Below, in pieces: positions 24,797 through 34,295 of a stretch of 64,000 nucleotides of DNA. The stretch's first letter is position 1, and each line of letters starts with the position of its first letter. Under the pieces are notes generated by a model that saw nothing but the letters and a program-made list of their open reading frames with translations, was not told where the DNA came from and made no database searches. Source of the stretch: Paenibacillus_AR sp051594765. Its GTDB lineage: Bacteria; Bacillota; Bacilli; Paenibacillales; NBRC-103111. Where the stretch lies: contig NZ_JBPPGJ010000011.1 of NCBI RefSeq assembly GCF_051594765.1, positions 1-64,000 of the forward strand, written 5' to 3'. The position numbers were made by a program, and so were the translations under genes.

Positions 24797-26144
24797 GCTT
24801 CTCCCTCCTCTTGGGAAAATGAATCGTTGCCGAGGTCCCCCGGCCAGGCTCGCTCTCCAGGAAGAGGCTGCCCTTGTGCATCTTCATCACGTGGTAGCAA
24901 TAGGACAGCCCCAATCCGAAATTCCGGTGGGATGCGGTCTTCGTGGTGTAGAAGGGCTCCAACACCCGCTTCAGCTCCTGCCGGCTCATGCCGGTTCCCG
25001 TGTCCTTCACCTCGATGACCGTCCACTTGGGGGTCTCGTAGGCTTTGACGGTCAGCACGCCTCCGCCGGGCATAGCCTCCAGCGCGTTATGGATCAGATT
25101 CTGCACCGTCTCCACCAGCTGGGCCCGGTCCGCCGTGACCGGCAGAGGGCCGTCCAGCTCCCAGCGGGCCTCCACGCCATGCGACAGCCCCAGGCTGACC
25201 TGATGGGACAGCTCCAGCAGCAGATCGGTCAGATCCAGAGGCTCCGGCCGGAGCGTCAGCTCCTGGGTCTGGTCCTTAACCCTCATGATCATGTCCTGGA
25301 TATGGGCGGCAGCCGATTCGATGACCCGGATATCCTCCAGGAGTCCGGGCTGATCCGTTTCCATGGCGTAGGCTTTGATCTTGTCGGAGAAAAGCTTCAT
25401 CTTGCCCACATCGTTCTTAATGGCATGGTTCAGGATGGCCGTTCCGGAGGTGACGGCCCGCAGGGAGATGTCCAGTTTCTTCCGGGTGATGAGGAATTGC
25501 ATGTCGAGAAAACCATACTTCGTAATGGCGATGACGAAGATGGCGAAGGCCAGCAGGATGGCCCATGTATTGTAGCGCCACATCTCGGTGAAGCCCAGAG
25601 CGGGCAGCAGGTAGTTCATCACGGAGCAGAACACGACGGCCGGCACGATGGCCATGACCGTGTAGCGGTGGTTGCGCCGCAGGGGATACAGGGTCTCGCG
25701 GCGGCTCAGCACGATGTAGGTCCCCAGCGCGATGACGGGAACGGCCCAGAACACAACGCCCCGGAAGGGCAGCGGATGCACCGGACGGACGGTCAGCAGG
25801 ATGAAGACCGCAGGGGCCATGACGGCGAATGGCAGCGCTCTCCGGAGTGAAGGTGCGAGGGCGCCCGGATGGTACTGGGATGCGAACATGACGAACGTGA
25901 AGGGCAGCCCGTAATATTGGATCAGCGAGGTGGCGGCCTGGGCCCGGTCCAGCCACATGAAGGCGGCCTCCGAGTAGCCGGTCCGCTCGCCGTAGGGGAT
26001 GATGTAGTCGCTGATGACGGCGGACAGAGCTCCCGAGCCTCCGCAGAAGACCAGCCCCGACAGCCACCGGACGGATGGCTTGCGTGGATCGAAGACGAGC
26101 AGGATCAGTCCCACCGTCCATAAAATGACGAGCACCGCGATCAT
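24768..26144 (-). CDS. membrane sensor histidine kinase
   Basis: 458 aa from ATG 26144, with GGGGAG about 11 nt upstream; a GTG four codons earlier is possible. Seven hydrophobic helices occupy ~1-220. The phospho-acceptor region reads LNHAIKNDVGKMK (His ~239) instead of the usual SHELRTP, followed by an HATPase_c domain (N box NLIHNALEAMPGG, G1 DTGTGM, G2 FGLGLSY) to the end. Kinases with such a His box usually pair with NarL- or Spo0-type regulators, and the NarL-type gene follows with a 29-nt overlap. The seven-helix input suggests a membrane-borne or small hydrophobic signal. Confidence 0.9.
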   Translation of the reverse strand: MIAVLVILWTVGLILLVFDPRKPSVRWLSGLVFCGGSGALSAVISDYIIPYGERTGYSEAAFMWLDRAQAATSLIQYYGLPFTFVMFASQYHPGALAPSLRRALPFAVMAPAVFILLTVRPVHPLPFRGVVFWAVPVIALGTYIVLSRRETLYPLRRNHRYTVMAIVPAVVFCSVMNYLLPALGFTEMWRYNTWAILLAFAIFVIAITKYGFLDMQFLITRKKLDISLRAVTSGTAILNHAIKNDVGKMKLFSDKIKAYAMETDQPGLLEDIRVIESAAAHIQDMIMRVKDQTQELTLRPEPLDLTDLLLELSHQVSLGLSHGVEARWELDGPLPVTADRAQLVETVQNLIHNALEAMPGGGVLTVKAYETPKWTVIEVKDTGTGMSRQELKRVLEPFYTTKTASHRNFGLGLSYCYHVMKMHKGSLFLESEPGRGTSATIHFPKRREKHGAHTSVNN

Positions 26145-26177
26145 GGTTAGGTACACTCCCCGGTTGTTTGTAGGCCA

Positions 26178-26186
26178 ATTATAGCA
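26178..26186 (-). promoter_or_regulatory. extended -10 promoter of the kinase/regulator operon
   Basis: Minus strand TGCTATAAT (26186-26178), a full TATAAT with the TGn extension, 34 nt before the kinase start. No good -35 is present, as expected for an extended -10 promoter. Confidence 0.6.
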
Positions 26187-26259
26187 TTGGGCCGGGTGCC
26201 TTTGGAACATATTGTCTCTCTAGGCTAGGGGCCGGAAGGAACAAATGTGGCTATTCCGT

Positions 26260-26296
26260 TATAATGGGGGGGAATCCGTGCTGACGACGTGTCAGC
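26260..26296 (+). promoter_or_regulatory. -10 box and inverted repeat before the cupin gene
   Basis: A perfect TATAAT (26260-26265) with a weak -35, and 14 nt later a dyad GCTGAC (26280-26285) / GTCAGC (26291-26296) with a 5-nt spacer. The dyad covers the probable early transcribed region and may be a repressor site. Confidence 0.45.
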
Positions 26297-26326
26297 CATT
26301 AAGGAAATCCAGGAGGAGAAGGACCG

Positions 26327-26674
26327 ATGATCGTGCGCAACTATCTGGAAGCACCGCTCCATACGGCAAGCAGCCACAAGGGCAAGGGGGAGGTCCGGTC
26401 CGTGAAGCTGTTCAGCGAGGAGGATTACGCCAGCAAGCTGAAATTCTTCTACTACATGGAGCTGCCGCCGGGAACCTCCATCGGCTACCATACCCACAAG
26501 GAGAACGAGGAGGTCTACGTCATCGTCGAGGGCCACGGCGTCATGACGGTTAACGGCGAGGAACGCCCGGTCAAGCCGGGGGATGTGCTCTTGAACAAGC
26601 CGGGCTGGAGCCACGGGCTGGAGAACCGCTCGGACGAGGTGGTCAAGGTGCTGGTGTACGAAGCGGATCTGTAG
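26327..26674 (+). CDS. single-domain cupin protein
   Basis: 115 aa, ATG 26327 after AGGAGGAG. Cupin motif 1 (YHTHKENEEVYVIVEG, His-x-His and Glu metal ligands at ~52-60) and motif 2 (KPGDVLLNKPGWSHGLEN, His ~93) are both intact, so it should bind one metal ion. Small cupins like this may be dioxygenases, isomerases or ligand sensors. It is monocistronic, divergent from the two-component operon, with a dyad in its leader. Confidence 0.87.
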   Translation: MIVRNYLEAPLHTASSHKGKGEVRSVKLFSEEDYASKLKFFYYMELPPGTSIGYHTHKENEEVYVIVEGHGVMTVNGEERPVKPGDVLLNKPGWSHGLENRSDEVVKVLVYEADL

Positions 26675-26692
26675 AGCGGATCCGGACGCAAA

Positions 26693-26736
26693 GAGACGCC
26701 TGCATGCCCGCAGCAACGCGGGTATACAGGCGTCTT
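26693..26736. terminator. hairpin terminator between the convergent cupin and DUF4129 genes
   Basis: GAGACGCCTG (26693-26702) pairs with CAGGCGTCTT (26727-26736), with an inner CCCGC/GCGGG stem. It lies between convergent genes and may serve both; T-runs are poor. Confidence 0.65.
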
Positions 26737-26750
26737 CGTGCTGTCTGCCG

Positions 26751-28076
26751 CTAGCCCTCCACCTGCCGCTTCCAGCGGGCGGTCTCGGCATCGTCGGGCT
26801 CGGCAGCTCCATAGCGGGCCCGCTCATAGGCTTCGCTCAGGCCGGCAGCCAAGGGCGACCCTGCCTGGGCCTTGGCCGCCTCCGCCGCCGTCTCCGACGG
26901 CGTCCACTGGGCCCGCCAGCGGAGCCCGGCCTTCACAGAGCGGCGCACGGCCTGGGCGTACAGGTAGCGGATCCGCTCCCCGTTGGTCCGCAGGTCCTCC
27001 CAGCGGATCCCGGGCTCCGGCCGCAGGATCCGCTTCAGCCGCGCCCAGGGGCCGATATCCCGCCGCCCGTCCCGGGTGGAGGAGACCTCGTCCACGTAGC
27101 CCGCGTCCTCCGGTTCCGGCTGCCCTCTCCGGTACTTGGCGAGCCACGCCCCGGCGGCCCGCAGCCAGCCCGGCAGCCGGCGGATCACGAGACGGAGCAG
27201 GTACACCGCCAAGACCGCCGCCGCCAGGATGAAGGCCACCATCAGAATCCGCTCCAGCACCACCCAGATCCACGCAGGCTTGCCGCCGGGCGGCAGCATC
27301 TGCTCCTGTCCCTGGGGCTGGGGAGTGGCCGACGGCTTGACCTCCGGCGGCGGCCCCTCATCGGGCAGCAGCGCCCCCAGGAGCCGGGCCAGCTGCCGGC
27401 CCACCCACCGTGCGGCGGCATCGATAAGCCCCCAGAACGATACGGCAGCCACCGTCAGTGCGAAGCCTGTGACCAGGAGCCGGTTGAACCGGCGCATCTT
27501 GGCGCCGTAAGCGGACACGTGGCGCCCTCCGTAGGTGGCGTCCTTCAGAGCCGATCCGTTGGAGAGGAACACGGCGGCCAGGAACAAGCCGATCCCGATC
27601 CATTGAAGCCCGTCTCCGAAGCCGTCCAGCTGCAGGGAACGGTGGACCAGGAAGATGGACGGCGCACAAGCGCCCAGTCCCATCCACAGCACGAACGGCG
27701 GCATCCGGACCGCATCTCCGTACCTCGCTACCTGGGTGGCCCTTACCGCCGCCGCAATGCCGAACAGCGCCGAGAGCAGCGCTTTGACGCTGAGTCCGTG
27801 CAGCAGCCAGGCCCATCCCAGGATGGCGGCCGTATTGCAGACCACCAGCACCCCGGTCCACCGCAGGTACCGGGCCGAGGCGATGGCAGCCGACCAGAGT
27901 GTATAGCCCGCAAGACCTGCGATCCACAGCCAACCCGTAGGATCGTCCCCCATCCAGAAGCCGACGACGAGGACCAGAATGGGAGAGGCGGTGAACAGCT
28001 CCAGCCACCCATTGGTTACGGCAATCGCTCCCCGTCTCCAACGAGCCTTCCATCCGGGACCCTCATACGGCTTCAT
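26751..28076 (-). CDS. membrane protein with C-terminal DUF4129-like domain
   Basis: 441 aa from ATG 28076 (GGAGG 9 nt upstream; a Cys/Arg/Trp-rich longer reading is the shadow of the previous gene). Five or six membrane helices lie in the first ~190 residues, another near ~290, and the cytoplasmic tail (ERIRYLYAQAVRRSVKAGL..TPSETAAE) has the look of DUF4129, a domain found at the end of TgpA-type transglutaminase proteins. The transglutaminase core with its Cys-His-Asp triad is absent. The start overlaps the DUF58 gene by 14 nt. Probable function is envelope-related, as part of the MoxR/DUF58 system. Confidence 0.78.
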   Translation of the reverse strand: MKPYEGPGWKARWRRGAIAVTNGWLELFTASPILVLVVGFWMGDDPTGWLWIAGLAGYTLWSAAIASARYLRWTGVLVVCNTAAILGWAWLLHGLSVKALLSALFGIAAAVRATQVARYGDAVRMPPFVLWMGLGACAPSIFLVHRSLQLDGFGDGLQWIGIGLFLAAVFLSNGSALKDATYGGRHVSAYGAKMRRFNRLLVTGFALTVAAVSFWGLIDAAARWVGRQLARLLGALLPDEGPPPEVKPSATPQPQGQEQMLPPGGKPAWIWVVLERILMVAFILAAAVLAVYLLRLVIRRLPGWLRAAGAWLAKYRRGQPEPEDAGYVDEVSSTRDGRRDIGPWARLKRILRPEPGIRWEDLRTNGERIRYLYAQAVRRSVKAGLRWRAQWTPSETAAEAAKAQAGSPLAAGLSEAYERARYGAAEPDDAETARWKRQVEG

Positions 28077-29163
28077 GGCGCGCCACCTCCTGCTCCAGCG
28101 GCAGCAGCTCCACCCGGTGCCCCCGCTCCTCCAGGGCCCGGACCCGCTCCCGCAGCTTCTCATTGACGAAGGCGGTGATGATCACATAATCGGCCGGATC
28201 CCCCTGCTCTTCCTCCTCCAGACGCAGCACCTCGTAGAAGTTCACCGCTTGAACCAGCTGGAGCTTAGCCAGCGTGTCCAGCAGCACCTTCATCTGCAGA
28301 TTGCCCGATGCCGGAGGAATGCGGACACGGCGGCCGGGCTCATCCACGGAATAGGCGTTGCTGCCGAAGCCCATGGGCATCCCGTCCGCCAGCCCCCGGT
28401 CCAAGAGGGTCAGCACACAGCGGATTCCCCATTCGACGAGAGGCTCATCGGTTACATCCCCCCACATATCCTCTCGCACGGCAACATTCAGGAGCACCAT
28501 GATCCTCCGGTCCGCCGTATACCCCATCTCCCGGACCTGAAGCTCCCGGGTGCGGGAGACGGCCTTCCAATGGATGGAGCGCAGCGGGTCCCCCGCCCGG
28601 TACTCCCGGATGCCTTGGGTCAAGAACGGGTCCTCCACGGTCCACCGCCGGACCGCATACTCCCCCTGCCAGCCCCGCCAAGGCAGGGGCAGCTCCTGAA
28701 TCGCGGCCGCCCGGGGGTAGACCAGAAGCCGCGATTCCACACGCTGCGTCCGGACGGATTGGGCGATGCCGAACAAATCGCCGCAGCTCATGGTGACCGT
28801 GTCCAGATCGTAGCATCCCCGGCGGACGCAGTGGACCTTGTGGCGGCGCACGATCTCCGTATACCCCCGCAGCGCAAAAAGACTCCGGTGGTTCTGCAGC
28901 CGGTCCCCCGAGGCGATGCTCAGATTGTCCTGCCGGACAAACTGGAGGCCCGACGACAGAAGCGCCTCCAGACGGAGCCACGGCAGAGGCGTGGCCTTGT
29001 CATTGGCGATCCGCTCCAGCATCTCCACCTCGTCGCCCTCATAGCAGAACGCCCGGTCGAACCGGCGCTCGTAGGACAGCCGGGCCAATCCCCGCCTCTT
29101 GTACCATTGGCCTTGAAGATACAATGCCGCCAGAGCGGCAAGGACCAATAAGGATAGGCTCAT
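28063..29163 (-). CDS. DUF58 domain protein
   Basis: 366 aa. One N-terminal membrane helix is followed by a soluble domain containing the DUF58 signature REYRAGDPLRSIHWKAVSRTRELQVRE (~195-221). DUF58 proteins are partners of MoxR ATPases in envelope biogenesis or stress functions whose mechanism is unsettled. It starts 5 nt after the MoxR stop and overlaps the DUF4129 gene by 14 nt. Confidence 0.9.
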   Translation of the reverse strand: MSLSLLVLAALAALYLQGQWYKRRGLARLSYERRFDRAFCYEGDEVEMLERIANDKATPLPWLRLEALLSSGLQFVRQDNLSIASGDRLQNHRSLFALRGYTEIVRRHKVHCVRRGCYDLDTVTMSCGDLFGIAQSVRTQRVESRLLVYPRAAAIQELPLPWRGWQGEYAVRRWTVEDPFLTQGIREYRAGDPLRSIHWKAVSRTRELQVREMGYTADRRIMVLLNVAVREDMWGDVTDEPLVEWGIRCVLTLLDRGLADGMPMGFGSNAYSVDEPGRRVRIPPASGNLQMKVLLDTLAKLQLVQAVNFYEVLRLEEEEQGDPADYVIITAFVNEKLRERVRALEERGHRVELLPLEQEVARHEAV

Positions 29164-29168
29164 GCCGC

Positions 29169-30140
29169 TTACCCCCGGCCCTGCAGGGCTGCCGGCGCTT
29201 CCGTCGGCACGGGAACGGCGTTCACGATGCGGAGCACCGCCTTCTCAGCCACCCGCTCGAAGGCTCCGCCTCTGCGGGCCGGCAGCACGCGGTGGGCCCA
29301 TACTGGCACGGCCAGCGCCTTGATGTCATCCGGCGATACGTACCCGCGCCCCGCCAGCACCGCCCGGGCTTGGGCCGCCCGAAGCATGGACAGGCAGCCT
29401 CTCGGGCTCACCCCGCCCAGCAGCTCCGGATCCCGCCGGGTCTCCTCCGCCAAGGCTACGATATAGGCGTACAGGTCATCATCCACGGTCACCTTCGTAT
29501 AGGAAGCCTGGGCGGCCCGAATCTCCGCCGCCTCCGCGACCGGGCGCAGCGTCTCCAGCGGGTCCTCTGCCCGGAAGCGCTTCAGAATCTCCACACTCTC
29601 GGCGCTATCCGGGTAGCCCATGGCCACCTTCAGCATAAACCGGTCCAGCTGTGCCTCCGGCAGCGGGAACGTTCCCTGGTTCTCCAGCGGGTTCTGCGTC
29701 GCGATGACGAGGAAGGGCTGCTCCAGCCTCCGGGTCACCCCGTCGATGGTCACCTGGCGCTCCTCCATACATTCCAGCAGCACCGATTGGGTCCGCGGAG
29801 TAGCCCGGTTGATCTCATCGGCCAGCAGCACGTGGGTAAACACCGGCCCCGGACGGAATTCGAACTCCGACCGCTTCATGTCATAGATATTCACCCCGCT
29901 AACATCCGTAGGAAGCAGATCCGGGGTGAACTGCACCCTGGCGAACTCCGTGTTGAGCGAACGAGCCAAGGCTTTGGCCAGCAGCGTTTTGCCCGTACCG
30001 GGCACATCCTCCAAGAGGACATGACCGGAAGCCAGCATCGCCGTCAGCAGCTGGTCTATGACCTCATCCTTCCCTACAATCACCTTCTTGACGTTCTCCC
30101 GCACCCTGCGCCCCAAGTCATAAATCTCCGACAGCTCCAA
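29169..30140 (-). CDS. MoxR-family AAA+ ATPase
   Basis: 323 aa. Walker A GTGKTLLAKAL, Walker B LLADEINRA, sensor and the MoxR-type lid (GVSPRGCLSMLRAAQARA) are all present. Two upstream ATGs lack ribosome sites; a TTG at 30140 has GGGGGAGG 8 nt before it and places the start just before the conserved VIVGKDEVIDQLL, so I chose it. Relatives act as chaperone-like ATPases, loading metal or assembling envelope complexes. It is the first gene of a MoxR-DUF58-DUF4129 operon. Confidence 0.92.
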   Translation of the reverse strand: MELSEIYDLGRRVRENVKKVIVGKDEVIDQLLTAMLASGHVLLEDVPGTGKTLLAKALARSLNTEFARVQFTPDLLPTDVSGVNIYDMKRSEFEFRPGPVFTHVLLADEINRATPRTQSVLLECMEERQVTIDGVTRRLEQPFLVIATQNPLENQGTFPLPEAQLDRFMLKVAMGYPDSAESVEILKRFRAEDPLETLRPVAEAAEIRAAQASYTKVTVDDDLYAYIVALAEETRRDPELLGGVSPRGCLSMLRAAQARAVLAGRGYVSPDDIKALAVPVWAHRVLPARRGGAFERVAEKAVLRIVNAVPVPTEAPAALQGRG

Positions 30141-30259
30141 GCCGCACGCCTCCCCCGGCGCTCCCCGCATCCGCTTCGGACCCGGAGACAACCGCCGATG
30201 TATGTTTTTTCCAACCCATGTCCCCATCATACCACATCCGCCATCCCCGGTAATCCAGC

Positions 30260-30297
30260 AAAAAAACGCCCCGGGCCCTTCCAGGGCCGGGACGTTT
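30260..30297 (-). terminator. rho-independent terminator after the RCC1 protein gene
   Basis: Minus strand AACGTCCCGGCCC pairs with GGGCCCGGGGCGTT, followed by a T-run (30266-30260). A second small hairpin (CCTGCCGT 30302-30309 / ACGGCAGG 30316-30323) overlaps the stop codon. Confidence 0.85.
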
Positions 30298-30308
30298 CAC
30301 GCCTGCCG

Positions 30309-33300
30309 TCAAGGAACGGCAGGAATCCATCGGGGGGTAACATGGTTCAGGATCAGACGGATCAGAGCCGGGTCGGACAAGCTCCCGCCGGCAGCCATGG
30401 CCATCAGATCCTCCACATCCAACTGCGTCGGGTCGGGATCATGGGACAACCACAGATCCGCTGCTTCTGCGGATGCCAGAACCGCCGGTCCTCCGGTATG
30501 CTCAGCCGCAACACCGAGGCGGAGGGTTCCGGAGACCGGGGTGCCCGAGGGAACGTTCAGCTCTCCACCGAGCACATCGGTATGGGCCAAGGCCGCTCCC
30601 GCCGGATTGCCGGCCCCGTCCAAGGCATACAGGCCGTAGCCTCCCGCCGGGACCGCCGTCTGGGTCGTATACCAGACGGCCCTGCCTCCGAGGGTTCCCT
30701 GTCCGTAATCCGCATCCAGCACATAGAGGCCGGCGTGCTCATCCCGGAAGATCCTGTGCAGGAATAGGCTGTAAGCCCCGCGATTGTTGGCGGCGATACC
30801 CAGCTCCACCGCTCCTTCGGGAACCTTCGTATCCCGGGGGAGCGAGAAGGCTTTCCCCATCTCCGCAACCGCGGACAGCACGTTCCCGAGCACTTTCTGA
30901 TTCGCATCCAGGAAGAACAGGACGTATCCGTCCGGCGCATAAGGCGTCTCAACGGCAGACCAGGCCACCTGGCCGCTCACCCAGCCCCGGCGCAGATCCT
31001 GGTCCGCGAAATGGAAGTTCAACCGGTCCTTCAGGACGGCGGATACCAAGAGCCTCTTGCCGAAATCGCCCATGGCGGCGACCCCAAGCTGAAGGGCTCC
31101 CTCCGGAACGGCGGTGTCATCGGGGATCTCGAAGATTTCCCCCGGCGTCCCAACCGCCGCCACTGCATCGCCGAGAATTACACCGGTCCGGTCCAGGAAG
31201 AACAGGCCGTAACCCGCGGCTCCTGTTACCACCGGGCTGTTCCATTCGGCGTACCCTCCGATTTCACCCGCATCCGGATCCGAATCCCAGAAGTCCAGAT
31301 ACGACTCGTGGGTATCGCCCGTATGGTCCTGAAGGATCAGCAAGCCCATTTGTCCGCGTCCGGAGCCCGATACGGGGGACACGCCCAGATACTTGGTTCC
31401 GGCAGGCAGTGTCAGCTCCGTCAAGGCGTATTGGGCATCTGTTGCAGGAACCACCGCCAGCCTCGCCAAGGGCTGCCGCCAGGCATCCAGCAGATAGAGC
31501 TCGTAGCCGGTGACGCCAACGCTTCCCGAAGGGCTCCAGCCGAGGAGGCCGCTGATTTTGCCTGCCTCCGGGTGGGTATCCGAGAACGTAACGGAAGCGG
31601 GGGCAGACAGCTGCGAATCCGCTTGCAGCAGCGGAGCGGTATTCAGACTGCCGATGGGGGATTCCACTCCGTCATACACGGCTACGACGCTGATGCCGGT
31701 CGTTCCGTACGGAAGCCCGGTGCCCTCCGGCAGATCGAAGAGGTGCCCGTTGTAGATCTGCCCCAGCTTCCGGAGCCTCTCCGTGCCGGCAACGGCATAG
31801 ACGGCATACTCGTAGTCATTGCTTCCGCCTGCCTCCCACAATACCGTGCCTCCCACCGTGCCCGCAGGATCGATATCCGCAAACACTACATCAACGGGAG
31901 ACGCTAAGTCCGTGTTGACGGGCGCACCCGGCGTGCCTGACGAAGCCGACGTATTGTTCGATGCGTACACAATACGCCAATCCCTGGCAAAGTGGGGGTC
32001 ATACCGCCCGTAGGCATCCACCGGGATCACGAACAGCACCGCGTAATCGCTTTTGCCGAGCTCCGGCCCCGTGAACGTATACCCGCCGCCAGAATGGACG
32101 GGCACTTCGCCAATCTGATTGAAGAGGAAGGAGAGACCCTCCGTCAAACCGTTCGAAGCGCTGCCGAAAAAGCTCCTTGGGTCATTCGGCAGAAGGGTCC
32201 CCACGTCTTCATTGTAATAGCCGAAGATGCGGTAGCCGGCGATCTGCCGCTCCTCGGACGCCGGATACCAGGTCAGGAGCGGCCGGATCGTCTCCGGGTC
32301 CGGCGCCAGATCGACAGCCCGGGCATAATTACCGGCTAATCCGGGAATGGATGCGTCGATGAAGGGAATCCACCCGCCCGTACCGGTCCCGTCGGCGAAG
32401 AACCGGATACCCGTTGCCTCGTCCGGAATGGTTCCGATGATTTCGAGCTCCGTCTGTGAAGCATCTGTCGTTGTCAGCTTCTCCACCGGGGTTCCGTCCG
32501 GTCTCACGTACCAGATCTCGAAGCTCCTCCCTGCATAGCTCCAGGTTACCTGCCCCGAGATCATGCCGGCTTCCAGATCGGTGTCGGAGAAGACGGGCCG
32601 AGGATCGGACTGCGGAGTCAGGTAATAGTCGCGGGTATGGATTTTGGCGGTGTCCACGGTTCGTCCGGAGAAGAGCATGCCTTCGTTGCGGTCCTCGTAG
32701 CCGTCATACCGGACATCGATCGTATGAACACCGGGATAGAGCCCGGTGAAGCCGTAGCTTCCGTCCGGTCCCGTTACTGCCGTAAACGGACTGCCGTTTT
32801 CGCTGCCGAAGACTCGGACGGTCACTTGAACGCCCTCCAGCGGCAGGCCGGTTCGGATATCCCGGATGACTCCCGACAGATAACCCCGCCCTTCCGTGGA
32901 CGAGAGCGGCAGCACCGGTGTTGGCTGGTATACCCGGTATTCGGATTTGCCCGTTCCCAATTGGTAGCTGTAGTTTCTGCCGGAGCCGTAAACCTTCCCG
33001 TCCTCCCGGAGCGCGAAGGTCTGATAGCTGCCTCCGCTTAGTCCCACAAGCCCTGTCAGCTCGGGATTCCGCGTGAAGCTGTACAAATTGGAGGGGCACC
33101 AGTCCTTATGGTCGTCGTAAAAGCAGCCGAGCTGCCCGTAGGAGATGTCCCCGGTTCCATATAGGCTGGTCCCGTAGACGGAGGTCCGGACCAGAGCCGT
33201 CGTATGATACATGCCTACGGACAGCGCCACGACCTGGGCATCCTCGGGCATCGGCACCACGGCAGGGGTGTAGACCGTTCCGGTTCCTCCCGTCCCCAGC

Positions 33301-34151
33301 TGTCCGTTGCTGTTATAGCCCCAGGCATAGACCGTATCCGTCACCGAGGAGGCGACGGCGAAGCTGGCTTCGGCGTCAGGGCCTCCGGCGTACAGCCGGC
33401 TGATGCCTTCCAGCCCGGGGACGGCGACGGCGTAAGAGGTATCGGCCGCCGGGCGGCCCAGCTGACCGTCCCCCGGCGCTCCCCAGGTGTAGACGAGGCC
33501 GTCATAGCCCAACGCCAAGGAGTAGTGTGCCCCGGCCTGAATTTCCTTGATGTTCGTCAGAGGGGTCTGGTCCGGCTTCAGCACCTGCACCGCAAACTGC
33601 GGGTAGATGTTGTCGCCTACTCCCAGCTCCCCATGATTGTTGCGCCCCCAGGCCCATACGTTCCCATCCTCGTCCAGAGCCAAGGAATGGTAGGAGCCGG
33701 AGGCCACACTCACGATCCGGCTCAGGTAGCTGCCGGCTCCCGTCTTGATCCGGTAGGGGGTTCCCATAGCCGGGGCTTCATCCGTTCCGGGCTCTCCCGG
33801 CGGCCCCCAGACCCACACATCGCCGTCCTGCGAGGCGATGACCGTATGATACCAGCCGGCTGCAATGTCCTGGGCCGCCACGCCGGCCGGCAGCTGAACC
33901 TGCCGGGGTACCCGTCCGCTGTAGGGATAACCCAGCTTTCCGTTGGTATTGTCCCCCCAGGTCCAGACCGTTCCGTCCGTCTTGATGGCCGCCGTATGCT
34001 CCGGCGCCGCTACCAGCTTGTAGTAATCCGTCCCCGTGCCGTTGGCCGGGTCCAGGATATCCGCCGCCCGGGCCGGTACGGCGTACCACAGCACCGCGGC
34101 CACGGCCGCGGTCATAAGCCCGGCCGCCGCCTTTTGAAACCATTTCCCCAT
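30309..34151 (-). CDS. large secreted RCC1-repeat protein with CarboxypepD_reg domain and tandem unknown domains
   Basis: 1280 aa. Signal peptide 1-29 (AVPARA cut). Residues ~40-415 hold about seven RCC1-type blades (e.g. GYDGLVYTWGAPGDGQLG), a beta-propeller for protein binding. A carboxypeptidase-regulatory-like domain is at ~423-500. Then come diverged copies of a ~95-residue unit opening F-x-D-x-D (starts ~521, 757, 856, 954, 1048, 1144, plus a degenerate one near 614), each with a G-x-v-x-W strand and a later LGVAA-like strand. The short tail (~1240-1280) is helical, with no sortase motif or transmembrane anchor. A secreted scaffold or adhesion role is plausible. It is monocistronic, divergent from a hybrid kinase. 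Confidence 0.85.
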   Translation of the reverse strand: MGKWFQKAAAGLMTAAVAAVLWYAVPARAADILDPANGTGTDYYKLVAAPEHTAAIKTDGTVWTWGDNTNGKLGYPYSGRVPRQVQLPAGVAAQDIAAGWYHTVIASQDGDVWVWGPPGEPGTDEAPAMGTPYRIKTGAGSYLSRIVSVASGSYHSLALDEDGNVWAWGRNNHGELGVGDNIYPQFAVQVLKPDQTPLTNIKEIQAGAHYSLALGYDGLVYTWGAPGDGQLGRPAADTSYAVAVPGLEGISRLYAGGPDAEASFAVASSVTDTVYAWGYNSNGQLGTGGTGTVYTPAVVPMPEDAQVVALSVGMYHTTALVRTSVYGTSLYGTGDISYGQLGCFYDDHKDWCPSNLYSFTRNPELTGLVGLSGGSYQTFALREDGKVYGSGRNYSYQLGTGKSEYRVYQPTPVLPLSSTEGRGYLSGVIRDIRTGLPLEGVQVTVRVFGSENGSPFTAVTGPDGSYGFTGLYPGVHTIDVRYDGYEDRNEGMLFSGRTVDTAKIHTRDYYLTPQSDPRPVFSDTDLEAGMISGQVTWSYAGRSFEIWYVRPDGTPVEKLTTTDASQTELEIIGTIPDEATGIRFFADGTGTGGWIPFIDASIPGLAGNYARAVDLAPDPETIRPLLTWYPASEERQIAGYRIFGYYNEDVGTLLPNDPRSFFGSASNGLTEGLSFLFNQIGEVPVHSGGGYTFTGPELGKSDYAVLFVIPVDAYGRYDPHFARDWRIVYASNNTSASSGTPGAPVNTDLASPVDVVFADIDPAGTVGGTVLWEAGGSNDYEYAVYAVAGTERLRKLGQIYNGHLFDLPEGTGLPYGTTGISVVAVYDGVESPIGSLNTAPLLQADSQLSAPASVTFSDTHPEAGKISGLLGWSPSGSVGVTGYELYLLDAWRQPLARLAVVPATDAQYALTELTLPAGTKYLGVSPVSGSGRGQMGLLILQDHTGDTHESYLDFWDSDPDAGEIGGYAEWNSPVVTGAAGYGLFFLDRTGVILGDAVAAVGTPGEIFEIPDDTAVPEGALQLGVAAMGDFGKRLLVSAVLKDRLNFHFADQDLRRGWVSGQVAWSAVETPYAPDGYVLFFLDANQKVLGNVLSAVAEMGKAFSLPRDTKVPEGAVELGIAANNRGAYSLFLHRIFRDEHAGLYVLDADYGQGTLGGRAVWYTTQTAVPAGGYGLYALDGAGNPAGAALAHTDVLGGELNVPSGTPVSGTLRLGVAAEHTGGPAVLASAEAADLWLSHDPDPTQLDVEDLMAMAAGGSLSDPALIRLILNHVTPRWIPAVP

Positions 34152-34240
34152 CCCTATCCCCCGTTCTTATTTGGACTTTGTATCTATTGACTATTATTCT
34201 TTTATTCTACTAAATTCTACATAAGGGGTCATCTGTTTTG

Positions 34241-34246
34241 TATAAT
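34241..34246 (+). promoter_or_regulatory. -10 box upstream of the hybrid kinase gene
   Basis: A perfect TATAAT in an AT-rich 144-bp divergent intergenic region; the matching -35 is weak. The ribosome site GGAGG (34281-34285) lies 10 nt before the start codon. Confidence 0.5.
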
Positions 34247-34295
34247 GTGTAACATACACCACACTTTACTAGCTGCCGATGGAGGTGAGACGGCG

